A stretch of 64,000 bases of DNA, taken from Auriscalpium vulgare. Lineage: Eukaryota > Basidiomycota > Agaricomycetes > Russulales > Auriscalpiaceae. Below, in pieces: positions 45,176-53,925 of the stretch. Below the pieces are notes generated by a model. That model was not told the DNA's origin, did no database searches, and saw only the letters and a program-made list of their open reading frames with translations. The position numbers and the translations under genes were made by a program. The stretch is from assembly GCA_019915015.1 (NCBI GenBank), contig JAHBBC010000036.1, positions 1-64,000 of the forward strand. Direction: 5' to 3'. How positions within the stretch are numbered: the stretch's first letter is position 1; each line of letters opens with the position of its first letter.

Positions 45176-46400
45176 GTAGGGCGGAATGCGTAACGTAGCA
45201 CCAATCCCTAGAGCGCTGCAGAGATGTCGGTGTGTGTGCGAGCGAGCGTCAGGAGTCCCGGAGTAAGCGACGACCGTCTCCGATCAATCGTACTGCGATC
45301 CGATCGAGAGCGCAGCAGCGACGAGGCGATCGATCGACTCTCCGACCGATCGGAGAGCAAGACTTCGACGTACGACGTCGGAAGGCTGCGACGCGACTGC
45401 GATCGAGGACTCGGGCAAAGGGGCAACAACGATGGAACAAGATGAGGGCGATAAGACGGGAAGCGAGAACAAAGGCTAAGGCGACGACTGAGGCTGAGGC
45501 GCGAGAGCAGTCAACCGATGTTGACCGCTATACGATACGACGAGGGCGAGAGTGCACGACTTGTGCTCGGAGCGATGAGGGGGGAACGTAACTTGCATTT
45601 CGCAGAGTATCCGACGACTATTTATACGATGCGACGAGTATAGTGCGTGTCCGATCAAGTAAGTACGGAGACATTGGAAAAGACAAAGAAAACAAGATAG
45701 CGGCGTCATATGAAATAGTACGAACAATGAGTAGAGGTCATGCGCCGGTCAGACGACGAGGAGCGAGGCGGGGAACGGTGTCGAGCGAGCGAGCGTCAGC
45801 GCTGTCAAAGGACAAAGGAGGCGGCGCGGGAAACGATCCTCTCTGTCGTCGACTGTGGGAAACAGCGTCGGGGAGCGCGGGAACGGACAAGGCGCGCCAT
45901 ATCGAGCGCGATAACGGTGGTCCGATGATGTGGGCACGAGGCTGCGTCTTCCGATTGCGAACGTTCGGAGTGCCACACTCCCGACACGCGTCGCGACTGG
46001 GTCACGTGTCGATCGCAAGTCGCGTCGTGGACTGCGGGGGCGTAGCGCGGGTCGTAAGGCGCTAGGGCGCATCGGAGGGAAGCGGGCGAGTCGGTAGCGC
46101 TGAATCGGAGGACGTCGGGGTAGTCGGACTCGTGTGGCGGACAATGGGCGAGCGGACAATGCGCGACTGAGGCGGTACTCGGATGGCGTGAGAGCTCCGG
46201 AGTGCGTAGCGCCGAGCGTGTCTGTCGTGCGACCAGGCTGTGCGAGTCTGATGGAAATCTGATGCGTCGTGACGGGCGTGGGAAATGCTGTGCTGGCGAG
46301 CGTGTGGCGACTGTGGGCGCGTGGTGCGAGCAGCGTGGAAGTCGGAGTCGGCGGCGGGCGTTCCGATCGTGGCGCAGGAAGGCCGAGGTCACGTGACCGA
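45176..46400. other. Low-complexity, GC-rich DNA without supported gene
   Basis: Contains runs of GATCG-type sequence (about 45270-45360) and purine-rich stretches. A 357-codon minus frame (45749-46822) consists of Arg, Pro, Ser and Ala from GC-rich repeats and extends into the TIR element; I do not accept it as a gene. Confidence 0.4.
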
Positions 46401-46916
46401 GGACTTGGTCGAAAATGCGAAAAGACAGTCGAGATCCCCTCCCAGCGCGGGACGGGGCTTGTCAGCGCACACGAACGCGCAGCGAAGACGGCGACGGCGA
46501 CGGCGACGTGCAGGGGCGCGCAGTGAGGACGACGAGCAGGGATGCGCGGTGAGGGCGACTGGCATGGGCGCGCGGCGAGGAGGACGTGCCGAGCGCAGCA
46601 AGGGCAGCAAGCTGGGGCGCGCGACGAGTTCAACGGGCAGGGGCACGGCGCCGCAACGAGCAGGGTCGCGGTGTGCGCAGCGACGGCAACGAGCATGCGC
46701 GGCGCGCAGCGAGGGCGACGAGCACGCGCGGCGATGGAGCTCGTCAGGCGCGCACAGACCGGGCGGGGCACCGACAGCAGCGGCACTGGCAGCTGTCCAC
46801 GGGCGGCGCGCAGACCGGGCAATATCCGCCCGGTCGCGGCGCACGACGAGACGATGAGAGGCGCGGGCGTGGACTAGGCGGGCTCGCACAGGCCGGGTGG
46901 GTCACACGAGGACGAG
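46401..46916 (-). mobile_element. TIR element, left piece, split by the LTR element
   Basis: Degenerate GCGCAGCGAGGGCGACG-type repeats and a CAGACCGGGC block like the terminal repeat interior. The sequence ends at ACGAG (46912-46916), the target duplication of the retrotransposon. The rest continues at 57929. Confidence 0.55.
46912..46916. repeat. Target site duplication ACGAG (left)
   Basis: ACGAG immediately precedes the left LTR and is repeated at 57929-57933 immediately after the right LTR. A perfect 5-bp duplication is normal for Ty3/gypsy integrases. Confidence 0.9.
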
Positions 46917-47218
46917 TGTAATGAGAACGCCCTTGTAGCTTACGGCTCACGCGTAATGAATCGAATCCACGTATAGAGACGTGGGGGGATGGATTCACGA
47001 AGGCGTGAGTGGATGTAATATACAAAGGAGTGCTGCCCGCTCGACGACGACGAGCGAGCCCTAACTACTGCCATCCACGTGACACTGATCCGTGGTTGAT
47101 CCGCGATGCGGATCAACCGGTCCATCTCCCCCGGCCCGAGCTTTACAGGCGCCAGCGCCAGCTCGTGTGTTCAACGTTCGAAGGTCATCGCACTTGTGCG
47201 ATGACCGTCTACCTTACA
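46917..47218 (-). repeat. 3' LTR
   Basis: Identical in sequence to 57627-57928. Rich in palindromes, notably an 11-bp perfect stem GGTCATCGCAC/GTGCGATGACC (47183-47206, 2-nt loop) and GTTGATCCGC/GCGGATCAAC with a 3-nt loop near 47093-47115. The stop codon of the extra ORF lies within it (47209-47211). Confidence 0.95.
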
Positions 47219-49923
47219 CCCTCCCCCTGGGGATCGATATCGATCCCCCAGTACACAGTCCAGGAGCTGCAGAGTAATGTCAATTTATTTTGTGGCCGCT
47301 TAGTCCTGTGCGACCCTCCCCCTGTCGCGACCCCGCGGGTGTCGCCCCGCGCGCCTAGTAGAGGACCTCGGGCGGGCGGTGTGTCGCTCACCTCGTCCTC
47401 CTCCATGTGTTCAACCTGGAGGGGAGGCGACGTGGGGTCCCCGGGCGTGTGTTCAACACTCACCGGGGATCCAGGACTCGGTGTCTCGGGGTCCTCGTGC
47501 GTGTCCATAGGCGCGACGGGTTGGTCGTCTGGTGCGGGGACGCTAGTGAGGGAGGCAGGAGCGGCCACCGGCGCAGTACCTCCCGCCGGCAGAGGTGCAG
47601 TGATCCCGGTACTGGCACCGGGGTTTGCCTCAGGGGTGACATAGGGGGTGTCGAGGGGCCCGTACTGCTCCTCCATCGCAGCGATGGTGGGGACGTCGGG
47701 CCACTCGCTCTGGTCGAACGCGTCACGTTCATACGCGAGGTTGCGGCGGCAGCGCGCGTATTCCTCCATCTGGCGCACTTGGATCGTCGTCACGCCTGAT
47801 CGTATCATGTGCGTGACGACGTCCTCGTACGAGATGTTACGCGCGTCACCCGTGTAGTGATGCTCGCCGGTGTTGGGGAGCCCGAGGGGGAACGGGGTTC
47901 CCATTCTCTCGGCGAGGCGCTCAGAGAGGTGGGGAATGGAGAGGAGCGCGATCATCCGCTGTGTGAAGCGGTAGCGCGCTCCACGCTCCTGTTCGTTCCC
48001 ACCCATGGGGGCGAGTCTCCGCACGGAGAGGAACACTCGCACGTACAATCGTGTGAACGGTCCCTCCTTGGGCTCTATCCCCGCCGGGACTTGGGACGGA
48101 TTTTCGCGCCAGAACTCCATCCAGGTGTCCTCGCTGTCTGACGGCCGCGGGGTCCTGAGATGGGCTCGCGGGCGTGGGGCTGCGTTCGCGGGCGGGGGCA
48201 CGGCACTGGTGGGTGCGGGCGTGCTCGGCGGTGCCCCCGACTGTGTTGCAGTGGTGTAGCCGGGCGGGGCGGGCGATAGGTTCGCGCTCGACGCGAACTG
48301 CGCGTTGATTCCGCTCTCGTTCGTCGTCGTGCGCGCACTCCTCGTGCCACTTGCCCTCGCGTTCGATGTCGAGCGTGAGTTGCCTGTCTGAGCCGGTGCG
48401 GCGTTCGTCCTCGAGCGCGTGCCGGTCGTCGTGTTGGTCGGCGGCACGCTCGCCGTCGAGCGTGCGCTTCCCGAGTCGTTGGTTGGCGGCGTTGCGTTCG
48501 ATGTCGAGCGCACGTCGCTACCACTCTCGCCCCTCCCCCTGGCCGAACCGCCCGGCGTCTTCATGAGGTGCGCGTAGTCTTGCGACCACCGCGCCATCAG
48601 GTGGCGGTGCAGGTTCGTCCGTTGGTCGCGCGGGTGGGTGTTGACATTGCGCACCATGCCGCGCAGGTCCTCCGTCGCCGTCGAGTCCGTCCACGCGCGC
48701 TCGAACAGGGCGTTGAGTCGCCGGAGGGGCTCCTCGATGCCGTCGCGCTGTAGGAACCCGGTGACGGGGTCGTACGTCGGCAGCGGGGGGTGGTACACTG
48801 GCGGCGGTGCGGTGAACGGGTTGTTTGTCGGCGGGGTGCCATGTGCTATTTGCATGACGCCCTGGTGCAGCAGCTCGGCGTTGGCCATGAGCTGTTGTGT
48901 CGACGCCGGTATGGCGTGGTCGGTCGCGGGCGCAGGTGTGGTGGAACCCCAGGCAACGCTGGGTTCCCCCCATACCATGGGCCGCTGCGCACGCTTCCGT
49001 TCCTTCTCGTGCGCCCGCTTCTGCCTTTTGAGCGCATTGCTGTACTCCCGGTCCTTCTTCTTCTTGGCCGCCTCGCGCTCATCCTCCGAGTCGGCGTCGT
49101 CGCTGCTGGCGGACCAGTCGAACGAGCGCTTGGCTGGCGGCTCGGTGGACGGGCCTGCGACGGGTGCGGACTCGATGGGGCGACCGGGGCGCGACGACGA
49201 AGTCGTAGGCGCTCGCGGCGGCGCGCGCGGCTCCGGGGCAGCCGGCCGTACCGGTGGCGGGGCTGGCTGCCGAGGTGCCGAGGTCCCCGTCGCGCGCGGT
49301 TTCGTCGTCGAGCTCGCGGGCGCGACAGGGGCGTGTACCGGGCGTTCAGCGCGACGTGCTACCGGGGGTGGCTCGTCGCGTGGTGGAACGGGAGTTACGG
49401 GTGGTGGTGGTGGTGGTGCTCGCGTGAGCTCGTCGATGCGGCGCTCCGCGTCTTCCAGGCGGCGGTGCGCGTCGCTGAGCTTTTCGCGTAGCGAAATGTT
49501 CAGCTCGCGGCACTCGTCTCGCTCGTCGCGGATGCGGCGGATGTCTTCGCGCAGTTCGTTACGCGCAGCGCGGTCGCGGTCCGCCTCGTGCATCTCTGCG
49601 AGTGCCCGAGCGGATCGCAAGTCCGCGCGGTCGGCCGCGTGCGCCTCGCGGAGGTGTCGCATGTAGGGCTCGTCGCAGGGGCACGTCAGATGGCGGAGGC
49701 ACTGCCAATCTACGTCCCACGAGTAGGGGGCCCTGGATTCATCGGTGTCGATGTCCATGGCTTCCTGCGCGGGGTTTGTCTCGCTCGGCGCGCCTGCAAC
49801 GTCATTCGTTGCGGGCGCGCCCGAGCTCTGGGTGGCCGCCGGAGGCCGGTGCCCAGTCGCCGGGTCGTTGAGGTTGTCGGGGATGCGGGGAGGGTCGCTG
49901 AGGCTGCGGGCGCGGCGGGTCAT
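47209..49923 (-). CDS. Extra ORF of the retrotransposon in env position (904 aa)
   Basis: Unrecognised protein between pol and the 3' LTR, 144 bp after the pol stop, opened by ATG at 49923. Features in order: a Cys/His cluster (WQCLRHLTCPCDEPYMRHLR, about residues 73-92); a strong coiled coil (about 105-165, with REDIRRIRDERDECRELN); Pro-rich linkers; a very basic stretch (EAAKKKKDREYSNALKRQKR, about 285-325) suited to nuclear import; a Ser/Thr/Asn-rich region; and a more ordered domain (about 610-760) with WMEFWRENPSQVP, LYVRVFLSVRRLAP and SYEDVVTHMIRSGVTTIQVR. No signal peptide, transmembrane segment or fusion-peptide-like region is seen, so it is not an envelope protein. The frame is open throughout. 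Its role is unknown; a nucleic-acid or chromatin-associated accessory factor is conceivable. Confidence 0.75.
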   Translation of the reverse strand: MTRRARSLSDPPRIPDNLNDPATGHRPPAATQSSGAPATNDVAGAPSETNPAQEAMDIDTDESRAPYSWDVDWQCLRHLTCPCDEPYMRHLREAHAADRADLRSARALAEMHEADRDRAARNELREDIRRIRDERDECRELNISLREKLSDAHRRLEDAERRIDELTRAPPPPPPVTPVPPRDEPPPVARRAERPVHAPVAPASSTTKPRATGTSAPRQPAPPPVRPAAPEPRAPPRAPTTSSSRPGRPIESAPVAGPSTEPPAKRSFDWSASSDDADSEDEREAAKKKKDREYSNALKRQKRAHEKERKRAQRPMVWGEPSVAWGSTTPAPATDHAIPASTQQLMANAELLHQGVMQIAHGTPPTNNPFTAPPPVYHPPLPTYDPVTGFLQRDGIEEPLRRLNALFERAWTDSTATEDLRGMVRNVNTHPRDQRTNLHRHLMARWSQDYAHLMKTPGGSARGRGESGSDVRSTSNATPPTNDSGSARSTASVPPTNTTTGTRSRTNAAPAQTGNSRSTSNARASGTRSARTTTNESGINAQFASSANLSPAPPGYTTATQSGAPPSTPAPTSAVPPPANAAPRPRAHLRTPRPSDSEDTWMEFWRENPSQVPAGIEPKEGPFTRLYVRVFLSVRRLAPMGGNEQERGARYRFTQRMIALLSIPHLSERLAERMGTPFPLGLPNTGEHHYTGDARNISYEDVVTHMIRSGVTTIQVRQMEEYARCRRNLAYERDAFDQSEWPDVPTIAAMEEQYGPLDTPYVTPEANPGASTGITAPLPAGGTAPVAAPASLTSVPAPDDQPVAPMDTHEDPETPSPGSPVSVEHTPGDPTSPPLQVEHMEEDEVSDTPPARGPLLGARGDTRGVATGGGSHRTKRPQNKLTLLCSSWTVYWGIDIDPQGEGVR
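47219..47228 (-). promoter_or_regulatory. Polypurine tract
   Basis: AGGGGGAGGG on the minus strand directly abuts the 3' LTR and would prime plus-strand DNA synthesis. It overlaps the 3' end of the extra ORF. Next to it is a perfect palindrome around GGGGATCGATATCGATCCCC. Confidence 0.8.
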
Positions 49924-50067
49924 ATTAAGTGGAGGTGGCGGGGGAGCGGTGAAGTGGTAGGCGCCCGCTGGCGCCTCTTTAAACTTTCCGCTTCCCGCTT
50001 ACCTCAGCTGATATGACCCGCGTGCCTGTGGCCTCGCGAGCTCGATCTGCTGAGCGCCTGATGCACC

Positions 50068-53000
50068 TCAACTCCGCTGGCGACGACCACCGCGTGGCGG
50101 TGATCGTCCCCCTCCCTTGCCCCCATCTTTGCGTGGCAGCGACTCAGGGTCGCTCACCCCGCGAAGTTGGAGGTACCCGTCTAGGGCCTCGAGGTCCTTA
50201 CAGGTCTCGAGGCCCTCCCAAGTGTGGTCCCCAAGTGACCACCGGACTTCAAGTTCTAGGGCATCGCCATTCCAGCGATGCCCGACTATCTCGTCCACGT
50301 ACCACTCGTCGGCGTCGGGCTGTCCGAAGTCGTAGAAGCGCCTCGCTTCACGATTCGGGAACACCCTCGCGTCGCTGGCGATGTGCTTCCGGAGTAGTGA
50401 CGCGTGGAACGTCGGGTGTATTCTACGCGCCCGCAGTTCCTCGGGGAGTTCGATCTTGTAAGTCGAACTCCCGGGCCTCGCCTCGAGGACCTTGTACGGC
50501 CCCACGTACTTCGGCAGGAGCTTCTGAGCCCTCCCCTTGGGAAGGCTCAGGTTCTTGGTGCTCAGGTACACCAGATCCCCTGCCTTGTACTCGTCCTCGG
50601 CCCGGCGGCGTTTGTTGGCCTGGAAAGTCTGGTCTACTCGACTTTCCAGGATGGCGTCGTGCGCTACCTCCAAGTCGGCGATCGCTCGCTTTGCGAACGC
50701 GTCGACTCCGCCGTACACGGTGCTGGGTATGGACGGCCCGAACGCCTGCGGGACGTACCCGTAGTTGAGCTCGAACGGTGCGAACCCTGTCGTCACGCTC
50801 GAGCTCGAGTTCATGGCGAACTCCACCATGGGCAGTTTGCTGCGCCAGTCGCGTTGGTCAGGCGCGACCATGCTACGCAACATCTGTCCGATGGTGCGGT
50901 TCGCGCGTTCCGTCGCCCCATCCGTCTGCGGATGGAACGAGGTCGACATGAGCAGCTTAGTGCCGAGGAGGCGGTGGAGTTCACGCCAGAATATGGATGT
51001 GAACTTCACGTCTCGGTCGGACACGATCGTCTGCGGCACGCCGTGCAGCCGTACTATCTCCTTGAGATAGACGTCGGCCAATTCAGCGGCGCTAGTCGTG
51101 GTGCGCACTGGTACCAGGTGTACCATCGAGGTTAGGCGGCAAATAACCACCCATAGGTAGTTATAGCCGTCTTCCTCGGGGAATGGACCGGTAAAGTCCA
51201 TTCCTATGGACTCCCATGGTTGCGCGGGGATGGGCATGGGGTGCAGCAGCCCGGCGGGCGCTGTATTCCCAGGCTTCGACGTTTGGCAAGTCCCACAGGA
51301 CTTGCAGAACTCGTCGATATTCAGCCCCATTCGCGGCCACCAGAACCAGCGACGGATGTACTCTGATGTCTTTTGCGTTCCCATGTGGCCCAGTGTTCGG
51401 TGAGCGGCGTCCGTGATTACTTCACGGAGTTTGCGCTTTCCGAACATGGTGTCGGGGACGCACAGTACGCGGACTCCCATCCGGGATTTCGAATACCAGG
51501 CTTCCCCGTCCTCCTCAAACGCGGGGAATTCGCTAGGCGAATTCACGACCTTGGAGAAGAACGCGTCCTTGGCGTATCCCGATCTGAGGGATGCCATCCA
51601 GTCTCCCTCGGTCGCGATGCTGTCCGGTAGTGGTGGTCCCTCGCCCAGTGTATCGCGTACTTGCGATGCAGGTGGGGGAGGTGCCGCCAACGTTGGTACG
51701 GCCTCGCTCGCGACCTCGCGTGCCTTCACTGTTTTCTTCTTGGGCGCGGCTACTCGCTTGCCAGGGGCAGCGGTTGTCGGCAGTGGAGCTGCGTTCTGCC
51801 GCATCTCACGGGCGATACGGTCGCGCTCGGCGTCCCGCTCGCGCAACTTCATCGCGCGTAGTTCCAGGATGCGTGTCGGCGGCAGGTCATCCATGTCTGG
51901 ATCCAACGCTGCGTCGATCGTCACGTATTCCGTACCGGGCACGTCAGGTGGTTGGGATGCGTAGTACCTAGACAACGCATCTGCCACCTTGTTCTGGATC
52001 CCCTCGACGTACTTGATCTCAGTATCGTACTTCAAGAGGAATTCAGCCCACCGCGTCTGTCGAGGCGACAAGTCCTTCTGCTTTTGGAAGAACTCGAGCG
52101 CCTTGTGGTCGGTGACGACGGTGAATCGGCGACCTATCAGCTTGTCCGACCACTTCGACAGCGCTTCTAGTATTGCGATTGTCTCGTGTTCGAACGTGCG
52201 GTAGTTGCGCTGGGCCTCCGTGAACCGCTTGGACATCAGCCCAGCAGGTCTACATGATGTCCATTCGGGGCCCTGGCCATACATTGCGCCGACTCCGACG
52301 GTGGAGGCGTCGCAGATGACCCAGATCGTTTCGCCGGTGCGAGGGTCGATCGGGCGCAAGATGGGGACTTTGCACACTAGCGCTTTGATTGTTTCAAAGC
52401 ATGATGTGTGTATAGCCCGCCACTGGAATATACGACCATTCCGCGTCATTCCGGCCAGTACGGAAGTGTATGCGGATATGTCGGGCAAGAATTGGGACAG
52501 ATATTGTACAAGTCCCAGGAATTGGAGCACCTCGGTCATGTTCGATGGTGTGGGCCAGTTCCTGACCTTGGACATCTTGTCCGAATCAGCATGGAGGCCG
52601 CGGTCGTCTATGACGTGCCCGAGGCAGTCCATGCTCGTCGAGTACAGGTCGCACTTTTCCTTGCTGAGGAAGAGGTGGTTTTTTCGGAGGGTGTCGAACA
52701 CGATGCGCAGATGGCCTTCATGTTCTTCGATTTCATCGGAGAATATGAATATGTCATCTAGGTACACGTGCACGAACAGCCCGATGCAATCCCTCAGGAT
52801 TGCCGTCATTAATCTCTGGAATGTGGCAGGGGCGTTGCAGTCCCCTTGCTGCATGACGTGACTGACCTTCGTCCCGTATATGGAGGCGAAGGCTGTCTTC
52901 CAGACGTCGTCGGGTTCGATGCGGATTTGTTCGTACGCGTCGCTCATATTGATCTTGGAACGATATTTCGCGCGCGCGACGTCCATCCGAATCTGATCCT

Positions 53001-53460
53001 GGTCGGGGAATGGCGTTACGTCCTTGTGCGTGTTGTCGTTGCGCTTGCGCGCATCGACAACCGTCCGTAGCTTCCCTGACTTCTTTGGTATGCAAAGAAG
53101 TGGGGCGGCTTGCGGTACTGTACGCATTTCCCACCACCCGGCTGCCGTGTATCGCTTGATTTTCTCCATTAACTGGGGTTTGAGCGCATCCGGGCATCGC
53201 GGGAGGTGGTAGGATATAACCAGACCCTCATCAATCAGGTTGATGCGGTGGTTGACTTCGCGAAATGGGGGGAGCTGGAGCGGTACGGGGCACATTATAT
53301 CCGCCGCCCGTTCCATCCATTTCGCTCGGTTCGCGTTTATCGTGTTCACGAGGGGAAGCGGGTCCCTTGGGGTAGCCCCTCCTCTCGTTTTGCGTCCTTG
53401 CCCCGTCCCATCCCTTGGCACATTCGGTGTCCCGTGTGCCATCGAGGTAGCGGGTTCCAC
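50068..53460 (-). CDS. Pol: reverse transcriptase, RNase H, integrase, chromodomain
   Basis: Open for 1,130 codons; first ATG is at 53442. RT spans about residues 95-275 with SKINMSDAYEQIRI and the catalytic YLDDIF (233-238). RNase H spans about 380-500 with CDAS, TFEHETIAILEAL, TDHKAL and VADALSR. The integrase zinc finger has H687, H692, C722 and C725. The catalytic triad is D755 (GMDFTGP), D815 (VSDRDVKF) and E851 (TDGATERANRT), with exactly 35 residues between the last two. A GPY-type module (LLPKYVGPYKVLE) follows, then a chromodomain at about 1050-1098 (EWYVDEIVGHRWNG, LEVRWSLGDHTWEGLE). These place it with the chromoviruses, whose chromodomain guides integration to marked chromatin. 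It is in the same frame as the protease, separated only by TGA at 53485-53487. Confidence 0.95.
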   Translation of the reverse strand: MEPATSMAHGTPNVPRDGTGQGRKTRGGATPRDPLPLVNTINANRAKWMERAADIMCPVPLQLPPFREVNHRINLIDEGLVISYHLPRCPDALKPQLMEKIKRYTAAGWWEMRTVPQAAPLLCIPKKSGKLRTVVDARKRNDNTHKDVTPFPDQDQIRMDVARAKYRSKINMSDAYEQIRIEPDDVWKTAFASIYGTKVSHVMQQGDCNAPATFQRLMTAILRDCIGLFVHVYLDDIFIFSDEIEEHEGHLRIVFDTLRKNHLFLSKEKCDLYSTSMDCLGHVIDDRGLHADSDKMSKVRNWPTPSNMTEVLQFLGLVQYLSQFLPDISAYTSVLAGMTRNGRIFQWRAIHTSCFETIKALVCKVPILRPIDPRTGETIWVICDASTVGVGAMYGQGPEWTSCRPAGLMSKRFTEAQRNYRTFEHETIAILEALSKWSDKLIGRRFTVVTDHKALEFFQKQKDLSPRQTRWAEFLLKYDTEIKYVEGIQNKVADALSRYYASQPPDVPGTEYVTIDAALDPDMDDLPPTRILELRAMKLRERDAERDRIAREMRQNAAPLPTTAAPGKRVAAPKKKTVKAREVASEAVPTLAAPPPPASQVRDTLGEGPPLPDSIATEGDWMASLRSGYAKDAFFSKVVNSPSEFPAFEEDGEAWYSKSRMGVRVLCVPDTMFGKRKLREVITDAAHRTLGHMGTQKTSEYIRRWFWWPRMGLNIDEFCKSCGTCQTSKPGNTAPAGLLHPMPIPAQPWESIGMDFTGPFPEEDGYNYLWVVICRLTSMVHLVPVRTTTSAAELADVYLKEIVRLHGVPQTIVSDRDVKFTSIFWRELHRLLGTKLLMSTSFHPQTDGATERANRTIGQMLRSMVAPDQRDWRSKLPMVEFAMNSSSSVTTGFAPFELNYGYVPQAFGPSIPSTVYGGVDAFAKRAIADLEVAHDAILESRVDQTFQANKRRRAEDEYKAGDLVYLSTKNLSLPKGRAQKLLPKYVGPYKVLEARPGSSTYKIELPEELRARRIHPTFHASLLRKHIASDARVFPNREARRFYDFGQPDADEWYVDEIVGHRWNGDALELEVRWSLGDHTWEGLETCKDLEALDGYLQLRGVSDPESLPRKDGGKGGGRSPPRGGRRQRS

Positions 53461-53484
53461 GTGAGTGGAGCCCGCTTCCTCGAT

Positions 53485-53925
53485 TCAATCATGGATGGGG
53501 CGCGCGGCATTGACCCGCAGGTCTGCGCGCGCGCGCGGGCGTGGCCAGTGGCGTCGCGCCCGCTTGCTCTCCTGTTCAGGAGTGAGTGCGGGGAAGGTGT
53601 GCTCGCCTACCGTGATCGTATTGTCACGGAAGTTGAGGAGCACACCGTGCCGCTTGAGAAATGGTACCCCGAGTATAACATTGTAGTGATCGATGTTAGC
53701 TATGTCGAGGTAGGTCGGGTAGCGCTGCTTGCCTATCCCGACCTCGCAGTTGGTTCCATAGTTGATCTTCGACTTGGATCCGACGCAGCCCAGTTGCAGT
53801 GTCATTGGCCGCTTCAGCTCGAATATCCCGACCCGGGATACCGTGGCTGCTTCCGGGCTGATGCTGTCTGCGGTGCTGCCGCTGTCGAACAGGGTGTGTA
53901 GAACGTCTCGCCATTGATGACTATG
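53485..53925 (-). CDS. Retropepsin-type aspartic protease region
   Basis: LFDSGSTADSISPE carries the catalytic DSG triad (about 53880), followed by PMTLQLGCVGSKSKINYGT and YNVILGVPFLKRHGV, the usual fungal Ty3/gypsy protease pattern. The N-terminal strand GDIVINGETFYT is present just upstream but in a different frame, so the protease is interrupted by a small indel near 53890-53905. The gag frame ends at 53921 in a third register. The region ends at TGA 53485-53487 and pol continues in frame behind it. Confidence 0.75.
   Translation of the reverse strand, partial: HSHQWRDVLHTLFDSGSTADSISPEAATVSRVGIFELKRPMTLQLGCVGSKSKINYGTNCEVGIGKQRYPTYLDIANIDHYNVILGVPFLKRHGVLLNFRDNTITVGEHTFPALTPEQESKRARRHWPRPRARADLRVNAARPIHD

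Noticed and set aside
45749..46822. 357-codon minus-strand ORF
   Set aside because: Low-complexity Arg/Pro/Ser/Ala translation of GC-rich repeats crossing into a mobile-element fragment.
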